From positions 1 to 38,576 of the forward strand of contig JAUCBJ010004682.1 in the NCBI GenBank assembly GCA_032718475.1: a DNA stretch of 38,576 nt, in the 5' to 3' direction. This DNA is from Nemertoderma westbladi. Its lineage: Eukaryota > Xenacoelomorpha > Nemertodermatida > Nemertodermatidae. Positions 17,385 to 30,255 of this stretch are shown piece after piece. Below the pieces are notes generated by a model. That model made no database searches and had not been told where the DNA came from. It saw nothing but the letters and a program-made list of their open reading frames with translations. The position numbers and the translations under genes were made by a program. Position 1 is the first letter of the stretch; each line of letters begins with the position of its first letter.

Positions 17385-17468
17385 GGGGGGGGGGGGGGGG
17401 GAGTGATGGGCCAGATGGCCAGATGTGATGTCAGTGGGCCAGATGTGATTTCAGTGGGCCAAATGTGG
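17385..17468 (+). repeat. G17 homopolymer and 20-bp tandem repeat
   Basis: A run of 17 G (17385-17401) is followed by copies of GGCCAGATGTGATKTCAGTG at 17417 and 17437, a partial third at 17457 and a partial leading copy at 17409. It lies between the integrase remnant and the pol C-terminus and has no coding sense. Confidence 0.75.
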
Positions 17469-17725
17469 ATATAAATCCTACTCATGAAAAGACAACCAAG
17501 GGTAACATTCAACTACAAAAGGATGAATTTTATGAAGAAATGGCTAGTCTCCAGGATGAAGATTTCTATGACAGCAGGGGTCATTCTACTACTGAATGCT
17601 ACCCCGGCGAGGATGTAAAAATTAGATCCGTGGAAGTGAGGATCAGAGGAAAGATAGGGGCCAAAGATAGGAAGACCCACAGGAGGGCAGTATGGGAGTG
17701 TTGCCTATTGGATGGAGCGCCCTAA
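17469..17725 (+). pseudogene. BEL/Pao pol C-terminal domain
   Basis: The open phase from 17465 ends with YPGEDVKIRSVEVRIRG and THRRAVWECCLLDGAP. The spacing of PGxDxxxRxVxVRxxxG and a closing RxxxxxCLL matches the DUF5641-like domain ending BEL/Pao pol. Its first half (residues 1-40) is acidic and not recognised. A TAA closes it at 17723-17725. Confidence 0.55.
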
Positions 17726-17739
17726 TTATTAGATGAGTC

Positions 17740-17785
17740 GTCCAATATATTGGACTGAGGGGGTGGGAATCAGGGCGAGACGCCC
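17740..17785 (+). promoter_or_regulatory. Candidate polypurine tract and LTR start
   Basis: A perfect 16-bp palindrome GTCCAATATATTGGAC (17740-17755) is followed by TGAGGGGGTGGGAA (17756-17769), a good polypurine tract for plus-strand priming, then a small hairpin GGGCG-AGA-CGCCC (17773-17785). This fits the expected 3' end of the plus-strand BEL interior. I could not find a second LTR to confirm the boundary. Confidence 0.4.
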
Positions 17786-17821
17786 TTCCCTCACACAAAA
17801 TATAAATAAAATAAAAAGAAA

Positions 17822-17846
17822 ATGAGATGAGATGAGATGAGATGAG
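17822..17846 (+). repeat. ATGAG microsatellite, five units
   Basis: Five perfect ATGAG units, in the putative LTR region. Confidence 0.85.
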
Positions 17847-17883
17847 TAGTAATAGTACCAAGTTACATATAATTAGTTTTAGG

Positions 17884-18215
17884 TAGACATTATGTACGTC
17901 TGATGTGTATGGACGTACCAACGTACATAATATTTAGGTGTAGGTAGTTATAATTACGTACGTCGGATGGGTACGAATGTACCAATGTACCTAGTTTACA
18001 TACGCACCAAATGCCGGGTCAATGGGACCAATATCAGTATACGACATATACTGTAGTAGAAGGGTACATGGTACCACAGTGAGGATTGGAAGGGTATACA
18101 TTGCGTACATCTGATGGGCACAATGTGCCAACGTACATAATAAATACCAAACATGCTGGGTCAATGGGACCAATAATAGTACGTAGTAGGTGCTACAGTG
18201 GGCACTGAGGGCGAC
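17884..18215 (+). repeat. Diverged tandem repeat, period about 146 bp
   Basis: ACGTACGTCGGATGGGTACG-like sequence followed by ATGTACCAACGTACATAAT recurs at about 17890, 17954 and 18102. A second shared block, TGCYGGGTCAATGGGACCAA, recurs at about 18012 and 18158. The 17954 and 18102 copies are offset by about 146 bp; the first is partial. Probably internal repetition of an LTR. Confidence 0.65.
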
Positions 18216-20403
18216 ACATGAGGAGTTGAAGGGGGTATGTAGACGTAGTAGAATAGACCGTGTAAGCCGCACGAACTAGACTACTGTAGCGCATATCCCA
18301 TAGGGCAGAGTTAGAGCATTATTGTTACAGAGCCAGAAAGTTTTCTGGTAGAAAGCTAGTACAAGAATAAGAAAATTGTAGCTGGTCTTCTCTGTAGACA
18401 AGTAGTGATGAATTACTTACGTAGTAATTGAGTAGTAGGTAGAGTAATAGCACGTTAGTTGAGGAACACAGCACTGAAAAATCAGGGGAAAATTGGCACA
18501 TAACGGGAAATATTTCTACGAAACATTGGCAGAACACAGATAGGAGGTAGGCCAGCACTGATTTAAACTAATTAGGACCATACTTAGTTATCTCTTGCCC
18601 TACTGAGCCTTTCTAAGGCACCACCAGTCTGGTGAGAGAGGAGAATCGTGATGGTGGAGAAGCTAGTGAAGAACTTTATCGTATTCTGTGGAGAGGGGTG
18701 GATATATGGTCCTGCATGACGTGGGGACAGTAGAGGATGATGGTGGGACAAGGAAGGGGTCAGGAGGGTCAGGTAGAACTAAATTGCTGCATTTAGTGGC
18801 GCTTAACGGAGATATTTTCTGTTTCTAGCGACATATGGTAAGAAGAGTGGGCCAAAGTTGAACCGCCTACCGGATGCGATGCAGAAGTTTGTAAGGTCAA
18901 AGACTATGGTCGAGATCGGATCGGCGACACGCGACATCGTGGAGAGGATTATTGGACTGGGCAGGGCACCCCGAATCTTCTGGACATGCAGGTAGTCTAC
19001 ATGGCTATGACGAAACCGGATGGACCAGGATTGGTGGATAACACAGGACAATACGGAGCCGTGGCGATGGGTCATTTGATGGGATCCCAAGCCACAAGCC
19101 GATGGAGTGGAACAAGTTCCGAGAGGAATACGGGGCGGGTCTTGCGAATTCATTCAAGTGGGGGGCGAGATGGGGGAGAGACGAGTCATATCACTTCTGG
19201 AAGGGGCGATTATGACACGTCGTATAGACGAATATATAATATATAATATACGTACTATAGTCAAGTATAACCTTTTCCAATCAGCTACTGGGACTGGGGA
19301 CTAATTGACTAGAACAGGAGGGCGAGACATTAGACGGATCCCATTTCTCAAATGCGCCGCACGAATGAGAATGTGGGAGCCCGATAGGAGTATGTGGAGA
19401 GCGACAGTGAAAAGGGGTTGAGTATGAGAGAAGCGTAGGGGGAAAGTGCTGGAACTTGAAGGAAAGTAAAGAGTGCGAGGTCCAAGTGTGGGTAGCGAGC
19501 ATAGAGGGGGATTAGTCCTATGGGACTAGTGAGCGAGGAGAACGGACAACAGAGTCCGACATTAAAATTGTGTGAGGAGTGAGGGCGATCGTCTAAAACA
19601 GAGACGCCAGATGCCTTGGTGTACCAAGGCTCGCAGATGTACAAAGGATGGGTAGTGAAAACAGAGTACAGGGAGGCCAGCCTGGAAAGTTGTCCCCGAG
19701 AAGAGCATTCCACCCCACATCCAATACTAGATTGGATTCCAGTGGAATTGGAGCGCACTTTAGGTTTATGCTATATCTTCTCACCGGGAAGATAGCATGG
19801 GGGGGGGGGGGGAGCGTAAACGGTTCCAATTCACTGCACTACCCAGTGGAAAATGGGGAAAGTGGCTTTTTACCAATTATAGTTGGCTAGGTGACATTAG
19901 CAATATAATGTCACCTAATATCCAACAAAGGCAATACACATTGCCAGCCACAAGCAGAGATAAGAGGCTACAAGCCATCTCAGGGGGACTAAAGGGGCTA
20001 GCATGTGGGCACAAAGGGAACAAGGAGTGCCAAAGGAAGGGAGAATAGGTTAGCCAATGATGGGGCAGAACACCATCTGATTGGGGTGCATTCATTGGCC
20101 AGGCCACGTAACAGTAGGAATATTCCATATGTGTTAGTAATATAACCGTTGCATTTATTACCTATAGTTCAGTTGGTTTGTGTAGAGCTGTGGAAACAAG
20201 ACGGTTTTAACCGTCGTCGACTGTAACCGTGCTATTATTGTATTCTGACGAACAACTGCCACTAAAAACTCATTTATTCTATCGGCCTCCGTCCTTTCAC
20301 ACTTAGGTACCATAAGTCTTTCAGCAGCCAGCGGACGCGGCGATGCGTATTAACCAAAGGCAAACACATCGGTCGGGATTCCCTCGCCAACTCGGGGATC
20401 CCG
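18216..20403. other. No recognisable gene; possible LTR and leader of a decayed element
   Basis: Short open frames on both strands have no motif I can name. TGGCGCTTAACGGA at 18797-18810 resembles a tRNA-Lys-type primer-binding site (TGGCGCC...), so an LTR/leader junction near 18796 is conceivable but weak. G14 lies at 19799-19812. A perfect hairpin lies at 19888-19917 and a small one, GACGGTT-TT-AACCGTC, at 20200-20215. Confidence 0.4.
19888..19917. repeat. Perfect 12-bp hairpin
   Basis: TAGGTGACATTA, 6-nt loop GCAATA, then TAATGTCACCTA. A free-standing perfect inverted repeat without a following T-run; no role can be assigned. Confidence 0.7.
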
Positions 20404-21189
20404 TCACATTGGGGTAAAGTTTATTAATTGCAAATGACAAGTCAGTTGCAAATGATATAAATAGTCTAGCTGGCGTTCGTAATGGCAAATTTTCGTTATA
20501 ATGGGTATAACGGGATTGAAATAATATTTAAATATCGAATATTCTGATAGACTTTTATTTACTTTACTATCCAACCAAATTTCAAGAACAGAATCTATCA
20601 TCATCTTTAATTACAGACGCGCAAAATTTAAATTTTGCACCCGTTTTGACAACAACTATATAAAAATTCCAGAACGATATTTTATTACATTTCTATGAAC
20701 CCTAGTCATTATATCCACCTAACAAAAGTAGCATAAAAGAAATTTGTAAGGAAATATTATGAAAATAGTGCTATAAAGAGAAAAGATCGGCCTCCACTAA
20801 TTCCATCAATCCGCTCGTTGAATGACCTGTTATTTAGTACACCCTTGTGCACTTTAGCCTATTATTCAAAACAAACAGACAACAATAACCTATGTTATTA
20901 CCAAAGAAATGGAGCAGGTTACAGAGGCGGGCAAATCCATTCTTCGATTATCTTTCATCTTCTCACAAGCCCACCCACCCACCCAACTTCTTAATCACCA
21001 TCCGACCGACAGATCAATAGACCTTTCGACTGCACACCGGCTGACCCTCAACCCTCACGAACTAGTCGCTAAAAAACTACGGGCATTGCGCAGAACGTAA
21101 ATCCCAAAATATTCCCTTAGGTTCAGTATATATAATAAATGACGTTTTTTTCGCTGAACCCTGCATGGGTGTACGGGTGTATAAAGGAG
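20404..21189. other. No recognisable feature
   Basis: AT-rich unique-looking sequence. There is a short CCCA run at 20970-20983. The 63-codon frame at 20909-21100 begins with an ATG but shows no motif, and its Pro/His/Leu-rich content follows the simple-sequence stretch, so I do not call it a gene. Confidence 0.5.
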
Positions 21190-21249
21190 CATGGGAGTAT
21201 GGGAGTATAGGAGTATGGGAGTATGAGTATAGGAGTATGGGAGTACCGG
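21190..21249 (+). repeat. GGGAGTAT minisatellite
   Basis: About seven units of 6-8 bp, variants of GGGAGTAT and AGGAGTAT. The G-rich strand is the plus strand, opposite to the neighbouring 16-bp array. Confidence 0.8.
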
Positions 21250-21311
21250 TATAGTAAATGATTCTGGTAGGAAATCCTATTGTAATAAATTTGACTGATG
21301 CCAAGCTTAAA

Positions 21312-22447
21312 TCTTCACATATTCCCATCATCCCACATTCCCTTCTTCCGACATTCCCATCTTCCTAAATTCCCATCTTCCCACAACATTCCCATCCACC
21401 TCCTCAAATTCTCAACCACATTCCCATCTTCCCACACTCCCACACTCCCACCTTTCCACATTATCATCTTCCCACATTCCCATCATCCTACATTTCCATC
21501 TTCCCACATTCCCATCTTCCCACATTATCATCTTCCCACATTCCCATCATCCTACATTCCCATCTTCCCACATTCCCATCTTCCCACATTCCCATCTTCC
21601 CACAACATTACCATCCACCTTCCCAAATTCTCAACCACATTACCATCTTCCCACAATCCCACCTTCCCACATTCCCATCTTTTCACATTCCCATCTTCCC
21701 GCATTAACATCTTCCACAACAGTCCCATCCACCTTCACAAATTCCCAATCACATTCCGATCTTCCCACATTCCCATCTTCCCACATTCAAATCTTCCCAC
21801 ATTCCCATCTTCCCACATTACAATCTTCCCATAACATTCCCATCCACCTTCCCAAATTATCAACCACATTCCCATGTTTCCATCCTCCTACATTCCCATC
21901 TTCCTACATCCCATCTTCCCACAACATTCCCATCCACCTTCCCAAATTCTCAACCACATTTCCCCTTCCCACATCCTCATCCTCCCACAATCCCATCTTC
22001 CCACTTTCCCATCTTCCCACTTTCCCATCTTCCTACATTCCCGTCTTCCCATATCATTCCCATCCACCTTCCCATATCATCAACCACATTCCCATTTTCG
22101 ACATTCCCATCTTCCCACATTCATATCTTCCCACATTCCCATCTTCCCACAACATTCCCATACACTTTCCCAAATTCTCAACCACATTACCATCTTCCCA
22201 CATTCCCATCTTTCCACAACATTCCCATCCACCTTCCCAAATTCTCAACCACATTCCCATCTTCCCACATTACCACCTTCCCACATTCCCATCTTCCCAC
22301 AACATTCCCATCCACCTTCCCAAATTCTCAACTACATTCCCATCTTCCCACAACATTCCCATCCGCCTTCCCAAATTCTCAACCACATACCAATCTTCCC
22401 ACATTACCACGTTCCCACATTCCCATCTTCCCACATTTCCATCTGCT
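21312..22447 (+). repeat. 16-bp CCCACATTCCCATCTT array with an embedded longer unit
   Basis: The basic unit is CCCACATTCCCATCTT with frequent one-base variants. A longer phrase, ACAACATTCCCATCCACC followed by TTCCCAAATTCTCAACCACA, recurs about ten times (near 21383, 21602, 21714, 21829, 21921, 22049, 22148, 22216, 22289, 22348) at intervals of 59-219 bp that tend to shorten to the right. The plus strand has almost no G. On the minus strand GGG recurs every 8 nt with 5-nt loops, the textbook G-quadruplex pattern. Long frames over it (178 and 204 codons, repeating FPSSHIPIFPH) are by-products of the repeat. Confidence 0.9.
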
Positions 22448-25400
22448 CCTATAAAATTATCTTTGTTTATTCCACCAATAAATTATAAATGTTTTTGCAA
22501 ACTTTTATATAGGGCATGGGCACTACAAACAACGTAGAGAGTACCTATATCCACTACCCAGACACGTTTTGGGCACTACAAACAACGTAGAGAGTACCTA
22601 TATCCACTACCCAGACATGTTATGGGGAACTCGAGCAACGTAAAGAGTACCTATATCCACTACCCAGACATGTTATGGGCACTACAAACAACGTAAGGAG
22701 TACCTATATCCACTACCAAGACATGTTATGGGGACTTCGAGCAGCACGACAGCATATATCCACTACCCAGACATGTTATGGGGAGTTCGAGCAACGTAAA
22801 GAGTACCTATATCCACTACCCAGACATGTTTTGGGGACTTCGAGCAACGTAAAGAGTACCTATATCCACTACCCAGACATGTTATGGGGAACTCGAGCAA
22901 CGTAAAGAGTACCTATATCCACTACCCAGACACGTTATGGGGACTTCGAGCATTACGACAGTATATATCCACTACCCAGAGACGTTATGGGGTCTTCGAG
23001 CAGCACGATAGCATATATCCACTACCCAGACATGTTTTGGGGACTTCGAGCAACGTAAAGAGTACCTATATCCACTACCCAGACATGTTATGGGGAACTC
23101 GAGCAACGTAAAGAGTACCTATATCCACAACCCAGACACGTTATGGGGTCTTCGAGCATTACGACAGTATATATCCACTACCCAGACATGCTTTGGGGAC
23201 TTCGAGCAACGTAAAGAGTACCTATATCCACTACCCAGACATGTTATGGGGAACTCGAGCAACGTAAGGAGTACCTATATCCACTACCCAGACATGTTTT
23301 GGGGACTTCGAGCAACGTAAAGAGTACTTATATCCACTACCCAGACACGTTATGGGGACTTCGAGCAGCACGACAGTATATATCCACTACCCAGACACGT
23401 TATGGGGACTTCGATCAACGTAAAGAGTACCTATATCCACTACCCAGACACGTTATGGGGACTTCGAGCAGCACGACAGTATATATCCACTACCCAGACA
23501 CGTTATGGGGACTTCGAGCAACGTAAAGAGTACCTATATCCACTACCCAGACATGTTATGGGGAACTCGAGCAACGTAAGGAGTACCTATATCCACTACC
23601 CAGACATGTTTTGGGGACTTCGAGCAACGTAAAGAGTACCTATATCCACTACCCAGACACGTTATGAGGTCTTCGAGCAGCATGACAGCATATATCCACT
23701 ACCCAGACACGTTATGGGGACTTCGATCAACGTAAAGAGTACCTATATCCACTACCCAGACACGTTATGGGGACTTCGAGCAGCACGACAGTATATATCC
23801 ACTACCCAGACACGTTATGGGGACTTCGAGCAACGTAAAGAGTACCTATATCCACTACCCAGACATGTTATGGGGAACTCGAGCAACGTAAGGAGTACCT
23901 ATATCCACTACCCAGACATGTTTTGGGGACTTCGAGCAACGTAAAGAGTACTTATATCCACTACCCAGACACGTTATGGGGACTTCGATCAACGTAAAGA
24001 GTACCTATATCCACTACCCAGACACGTTATGGGGACTTCGATCAACGTAAAGAGTACCTATATCCACTACCCAGACACGTTATGGGGACTTCGAGCAGCA
24101 CGACAGTATATATCCACTACCCAGACACGTTATGGGGACTTCGATCAACGTAAAGAGTACCTATATCCACTACCCAGACACGTTATGGGGACTTCGAGCA
24201 GCACGACAGTATATATCCACTACCCAGACACGTTATGGGGACTTCGAGCAACGTAAAGAGTACCTATATCCACTACCCAGACATGTTATGGGGAACTCGA
24301 GCAACGTAAGGAGTACCTATATCCACTACCCAGACATGTTTTGGGGACTTCGAGCAACGTAAAGAGTACCTATATCCACTACCCAGACACGTTATGGGGA
24401 CTTCGAGCAGCACGACAGTATATATCCACTACCCAGACATGTTTTGGGGACTTCGAGCAACGTAAAGAGTACCTATATCCACTACCCAGACATGTTTTGG
24501 GGACTTCGAGCAACGTAAAGAGTACCTATATCCACTACCCAGACATGTTATGGGGACTTCGAGCAACGTAAAGAGTACCTATATCCACTACCCAGACATG
24601 TTATGGGGACTTCGAGCAACGTAAAGAGTACCTATATCCACTACCCAGACATGTTATGAGGTCTTCGAGCAGTATGATAGCATATATCCACTACACAGAC
24701 ATGTTATGGGGAACTCGAGCAACGTAAAGAGTACCTATATCCACTACCCAGACATGTTATGGGGACTTCGATTAACGTAAAGAGTACCTATATCCACTAC
24801 CCAGACATGTTATGGGGAACTCGAGCAACGTAAAGAGTACCTATATCCACTACCCAGACATGTTATGGGGAACTCGAGCAACGTAAAGAGTACCTATATC
24901 CACTACCCAGACATGTTTTGGGGACTTCGAGCAACGTAAAGAGTACCTATATCCACTACCCAGACATGTTATGGGGACTTCGAGCAACGTAAAGAGTACC
25001 TATATCCACTACCCAGACATGTTATGAGGTCTTCGAGCAGCACGACAGCATATATCCACTACACAGACATGTTATGGGGAACTCGAGCAACGTAAAGAGT
25101 ACCTATATCCACTACCCAGACATGTTATGGGGACTTCGAGCAGCACGACAGCATAGATCCACTACCCAGACATGTTATGGGGACTTCGATTAACGTAAAG
25201 AGTACCTATATCCACTACCCAGACATGTAATGGGGACTTCGCGCAACGTAAAGAGTACCTATATCCACTACCCAGACATGTTATGGGGACTTCGAGCAAC
25301 GTAAAGAGTACCTATATCCACTACCCAGACATGTTATGGGGAACTCGAGCAACGTAAGGAGTACCTATATCCACTACCCAGACATGTTATGGGGACTTCG

Positions 25401-27270
25401 AGCAACGTAAAGAGTACCTATATCCACTACCCAGACATGTTATGAGGTCTTCGAGCAGTATGATAGCATATATCCACTACACAGACATGTTATGGGGAAC
25501 TCGAGCAACGTAAAGAGTACCTATATCCACTACCCAGACATGTTATGGGGACTTCGATTAACGTAAAGAGTACCTATATCCACTACCCAGACATGTTATG
25601 GGGACTTCGAGCAACGTAAAGAGTACCTATATCCACTACCCAGACATGTTTTGGGGACTTCGAGCAACGTAAAGAGTACCTATATCCACTACCCAGACAT
25701 GTTATGGGGAACTCGAGCAACGTAAAGAGTACCTATATCCACTACCCAGACATGTTATGGGGACTTCGAGCAACGTAAAGAGTACCTATATCCACTACCC
25801 AGACATGTTATGGGGACTTCGAGCAACGTAAAGAGTACCTATATCCACTACCCAGACATGTTATGAGGTCTTCGAGCAGCACGACAGCATATATCCACTA
25901 CACAGACATGTTATGGGGAACTCGAGCAACGTAAAGAGTACCTATATCCACTACCCAGACATGTTATGGGGACTTCGAGCAGCACGACAGTCATATATCC
26001 ACTACCCAGACATGTTATGGGGACTTCGATTAACGTAAAGAGTACCTATATCCACTACCCAGACATGTTATGGGGACTTCGAGCAGCACGACAGTATATA
26101 TCCACTACCCAGACATGTTATGGGGACTTCGATTAACGTAAAGAGTACCTATATCCACTACCCAGACATGTTATGGGGACTTCGCGCAACGTAAAGAGTA
26201 CCTATATCCACTACCCAGACATGTTATGGGGACTTCGAGCAACGTAAAGAGTACCTATATCCACTACCCAGACATGTTATGGGGAACTCGAGCAACGTAA
26301 AGAGTACCTATATCCACTACCCAGACATGTTATGGGGACTTCGAGCAGCACGACAGTATATATCCACTACCCAGACATGTTATGGGGAACTCGAGCAACG
26401 TAAAGAGTACCTATATCCACTACCCAGACATGTTATGGGGACTTCGAGCAGCACGACAGTATATATCCACTACCCAGACATGTTATGGGGACTTCGATTA
26501 ACGTAAAGAGTACCTATATCCACTACCCAGACATGTAATGGGGACTTCGCGCAACGTAAAGAGTACCTATATCCACTACCCAGACATGTTATGGGGACTT
26601 CGAGCAACGTAAAGAGTACCTATATCCACTACCCAGACATGTTATGGGGAACTCGAGCAACGTAAGGAGTACCTATATCCACTACCCAGACATGTTTTGG
26701 GGACTTCGAGCAACGTAAAGAGTACCTATATCCACTACCCAGACATGTTATGGGGAACTCGAGCAACGTAAAGAGTACCTATATCCACTACCCAGACACG
26801 TTATGGGGACTTCGAGCAGCACGACAGTATATATCCACTACCCAGACATGTTATGGGGAACTCGAGCAACGTAAAGAGTACCTATATCCACTACCCAGAC
26901 ACGTTATGGGGACTTCGAGCAGCACGACAGCATATATCCACTACCCAGACATGTTATGGGGAGTTCGAGCAACGTAAAGAGTACCTATATCCACTACCCA
27001 GACATGTTTTGGGGACTTCGAGCAACGTAAAGAGTACCTATATCCACTACCCAGACATGTTATGGGGACTTCGAGCAACGTAAAGAGTACCTATATCCAC
27101 TACCCAGACATGTTATGAGGTCTTCGAGCAGCACGACAGTATATATCCACTACCCAGACATGTTTTGGGGACTTCGAGCAACGTAAAGAGTACCTATATC
27201 CACTACCCAGACATGTTATGGGGACTTCGAGCAACGTAAAGAGTACTTATATCCACTACCCAGACATGTT

Positions 27271-27860
27271 ATGGGGAACTCGAGCAACGTAAAGAGTACC
27301 TATATCCACTACCCAGACACGTTATGGGGACTTCGAGCAGCACGACAGTATATATCCACTACCCAGACATGCTTTGGGGACTTCGAGCAACGTAAAGAGT
27401 ACTTATATCCACTACCCAGACATGTTATGGGGACTTCGAGCAACGTAAAGAGTACCTATATCCACTACCCAGACATGTTATGAGGTCTTCGAGCAGTATG
27501 ATAGCATATATCCACTACACAGACATGTTATGGGGAACTCGAGCAACGTAAAGAGTACCTATATCCACTACCCAGACACGTTATGGGGACTTCGAGCAGC
27601 ACGACAGTATATATCCACTACCCAGACATGTTTTGGGGACTTCGAGCAACGTAAAGAGTACCTATATCCACTACCCAGACATGTTATGGGGACTTCGAGC
27701 AGCACGACAGTATATTTCCACTACCCAGACATGTTATGGGGACTTCGAGCAGCGTAAAGAGTACCTATATCCACTACCCAGACATGTTATGAGGTCTTCG
27801 AGCAGCATGATAGCATATATCCACTACCCAGACACGTTATGGGGAACTCGAGCAACGTAA
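27271..27860 (+). repeat. Six-unit higher-order repeat block, first cluster
   Basis: Here a 259-bp version (27271-27529) is followed by the block starting at 27530. The full block is 312 bp, four A and two B units in the order A, B, A, A, A, B, where the second B carries the rare GAGGTCTTCGAGCAGTATGA variant followed by CTACACAGAC. The 259-bp version lacks one A unit. The block at 27530 keeps the first three units and then diverges. Confidence 0.75.
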
Positions 27861-30255
27861 AGAGTACCTATATCCACTACCCAGACATGTTATGGGGACT
27901 TCGAGCAACGTAAAGAGTACCTATATCCACTACCCAGACATGTTATGAGGTCTTCGAGCAGCATGATAGCATATATCCACTACCCAGACACGTTATGGGG
28001 AACTCGAGCAACGTAAAGAGTACCTATATCCACTACCCAGACATGTTATGGGGACTTCGAGCAGCACGACAGCATATATCCACTACCCAGACATGTTATG
28101 GGGACTTCGATTAACGTAAAGAGTACCTATATCCACTACCCAGACATGTAATGGGGACTTCGCGCAACGTAAAGAGTACCTATATCCACTACCCAGACAT
28201 GTTATGGGGACTTCGAGCAACGTAAAGAGTACCTATATCCACTACCCAGACATGTTATGGGGAACTCGAGCAACGTAAAGAGTACCTATATCCACTACCC
28301 AGACACGTTATGGGGACTTCGATTAACGTAAAGAGTACCTATATCCACTACCCAGACATGTTATGGGGAACTCGAGCAACGTAAGGAGTACCTATATCCA
28401 CTACCCAGACATGTTTTGGGGACTTCGAGCAACGTAAAGAGTACCTATATCCACTACCCAGACATGTTATGGGGAACTCGAGCAACGTAAAGAGTACCTA
28501 TATCCACTACCCAGACACGTTATGGGGAACTCGAGCAATGTAAGGAGTACCTATATCCACTACCCAGACATGTTTTGGGGACTTCGAGCAACGTAAAGAG
28601 TACCTATATCCACTACCCAGACACGTTATGGGGAACTCGAGCAACGTAAAGAGTACCTATATCCACTACCCAGACATGTTATGGGACTTCGAGCAGCACG
28701 ACAGTATATATCCACTACCCAGACATGTTATGGGGACTTCGATTAACGTAGAGTACCTATATCCACTACCCAGACATGTAATGGGGACTTCGCGCAACGT
28801 AAAGAGTACCTATATCCACTACCCAGACATGTTATGGGGACTTCGAGCAACGTAAAGAGTACCTATATCCACTACCCAGACATGTAATGGGGACTTCGCG
28901 CAACGTAAAGAGTACCTATATCCACTACCCAGACATGTTATGGGGACTTCGAGCAACGTAAAGAGTACCTAGATCCACTACCCAGACATGTTATGGGGAA
29001 CTCGAGCAACGTAAAGAGTACCTATATCCACAACCCAGACACGTTATGGGGACTTCGATTAACGTAAAGAGTACCTATATCCACTACCCAGACATGTTAT
29101 GGGGAACTCGAGCAACGTAAGGAGTACCTATATCCACTACCCAGACATGTTTTGGGGACTTCGAGCAACGTAAAGAGTACCTATATCCACTACCCAGACA
29201 TGTTATGGGGAACTCGAGCAACGTAAAGAGTACCTATATCCACTACCCAGACACGTTATGGGGAACTCGAGCAACGTAAGGAGTACCTATTTCCACTACC
29301 CAGACATGTTTTGGGGACTTCGAGCAACGTAAAGAGTACCTATATCCACTACCCAGACACGTTATGGGGAACTCGAGCAACGTAAAGAGTACCTATATCC
29401 ACTACCCAGACATGTTATGGGGACTTCGAGCAGCACGACAGTATATATCCACTACCCAGACATGTTATGGGGACTTCGATTAACGTAAAGAGTACCTATA
29501 TCCACTACCCAGACATGTAATGGGGACTTCGCGCAACGTAAAGAGTACCTATATCCACTACCCAGACATGTTATGGGGAACTCGAGCAACGTAAAGAGTA
29601 CCTATATCCACTACCCAGACATGTTTTGGGGACTTCGAGCAACGTAAAGAGTACCTATATCCACTACCCAGACACGTTATGGGGAACTCGAGCAACGTAA
29701 AGAGTACCTATATCCACTACCCAGACATGTTATGGGGACTTCGAGCAGCACGACAGTATATATCCACTACCCAGACATGTTATGGGGACTTCGATTAACG
29801 TAAAGAGTACCTATATCCACTACCCAGACATGTAATGGGGACTTCGCGCAACGTAAAGAGTACCTATATCCACTACCCAGACATGTTATGGGGACTTCGA
29901 GCAACGTAAAGAGTACCTATATCCACTACCCAGACATGTAATGGGGACTTCGCGCAACGTAAAGAGTACCTATATCCACTACCCAGACATGTTTTGGGGA
30001 CTTCGAGCAACGTAAAGAGTACCTATATCCACTACCCAGACATGTTATGGGGACTTCGAGCAACGTAAAGAGTACCTATATCCACTACCCAGACATGTTA
30101 TGAGGTCTTCGAGCAGCACGACAGTATATATCCACTACCCAGACATGTTTTGGGGACTTCGAGCAACGTAAAGAGTACCTATATCCACTACCCAGACATG
30201 TTATGGGGACTTCGAGCAACGTAAAGAGTACTTATATCCACTACCCAGACATGTT

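Larger units (their letters stand above)
14311..17770 (+). mobile_element. Second BEL/Pao retrotransposon, 5'-truncated and inactive
   Basis: In order: a gag zinc knuckle, aspartic protease, tether, reverse transcriptase, RNase H, the post-RNase H NPADL block, a small integrase remnant and the pol C-terminus, followed by a polypurine tract. The N-terminal gag and the 5' LTR are missing, replaced by the LINE. Most of integrase is deleted. Protease, RT and RNase H each have a changed active-site residue, and several stops and frameshifts are present. The coding strand is more G-rich than the surrounding LINE DNA, and G-runs of 11 and 17 interrupt the frames. Confidence 0.85.

Noticed and set aside
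18803-19153. 116-codon minus-strand ORF
   Set aside because: No motif, overlapping frames on the other strand are equally open, and the region is otherwise decayed; too weak to call a gene.
21298-22488. Frames of 178 and 204 codons repeating FPSSHIPIFPH
   Set aside because: They are the translation of the 16-bp C-rich repeat. With 16 nt per unit all phases cycle, and few stops can arise because G is nearly absent.
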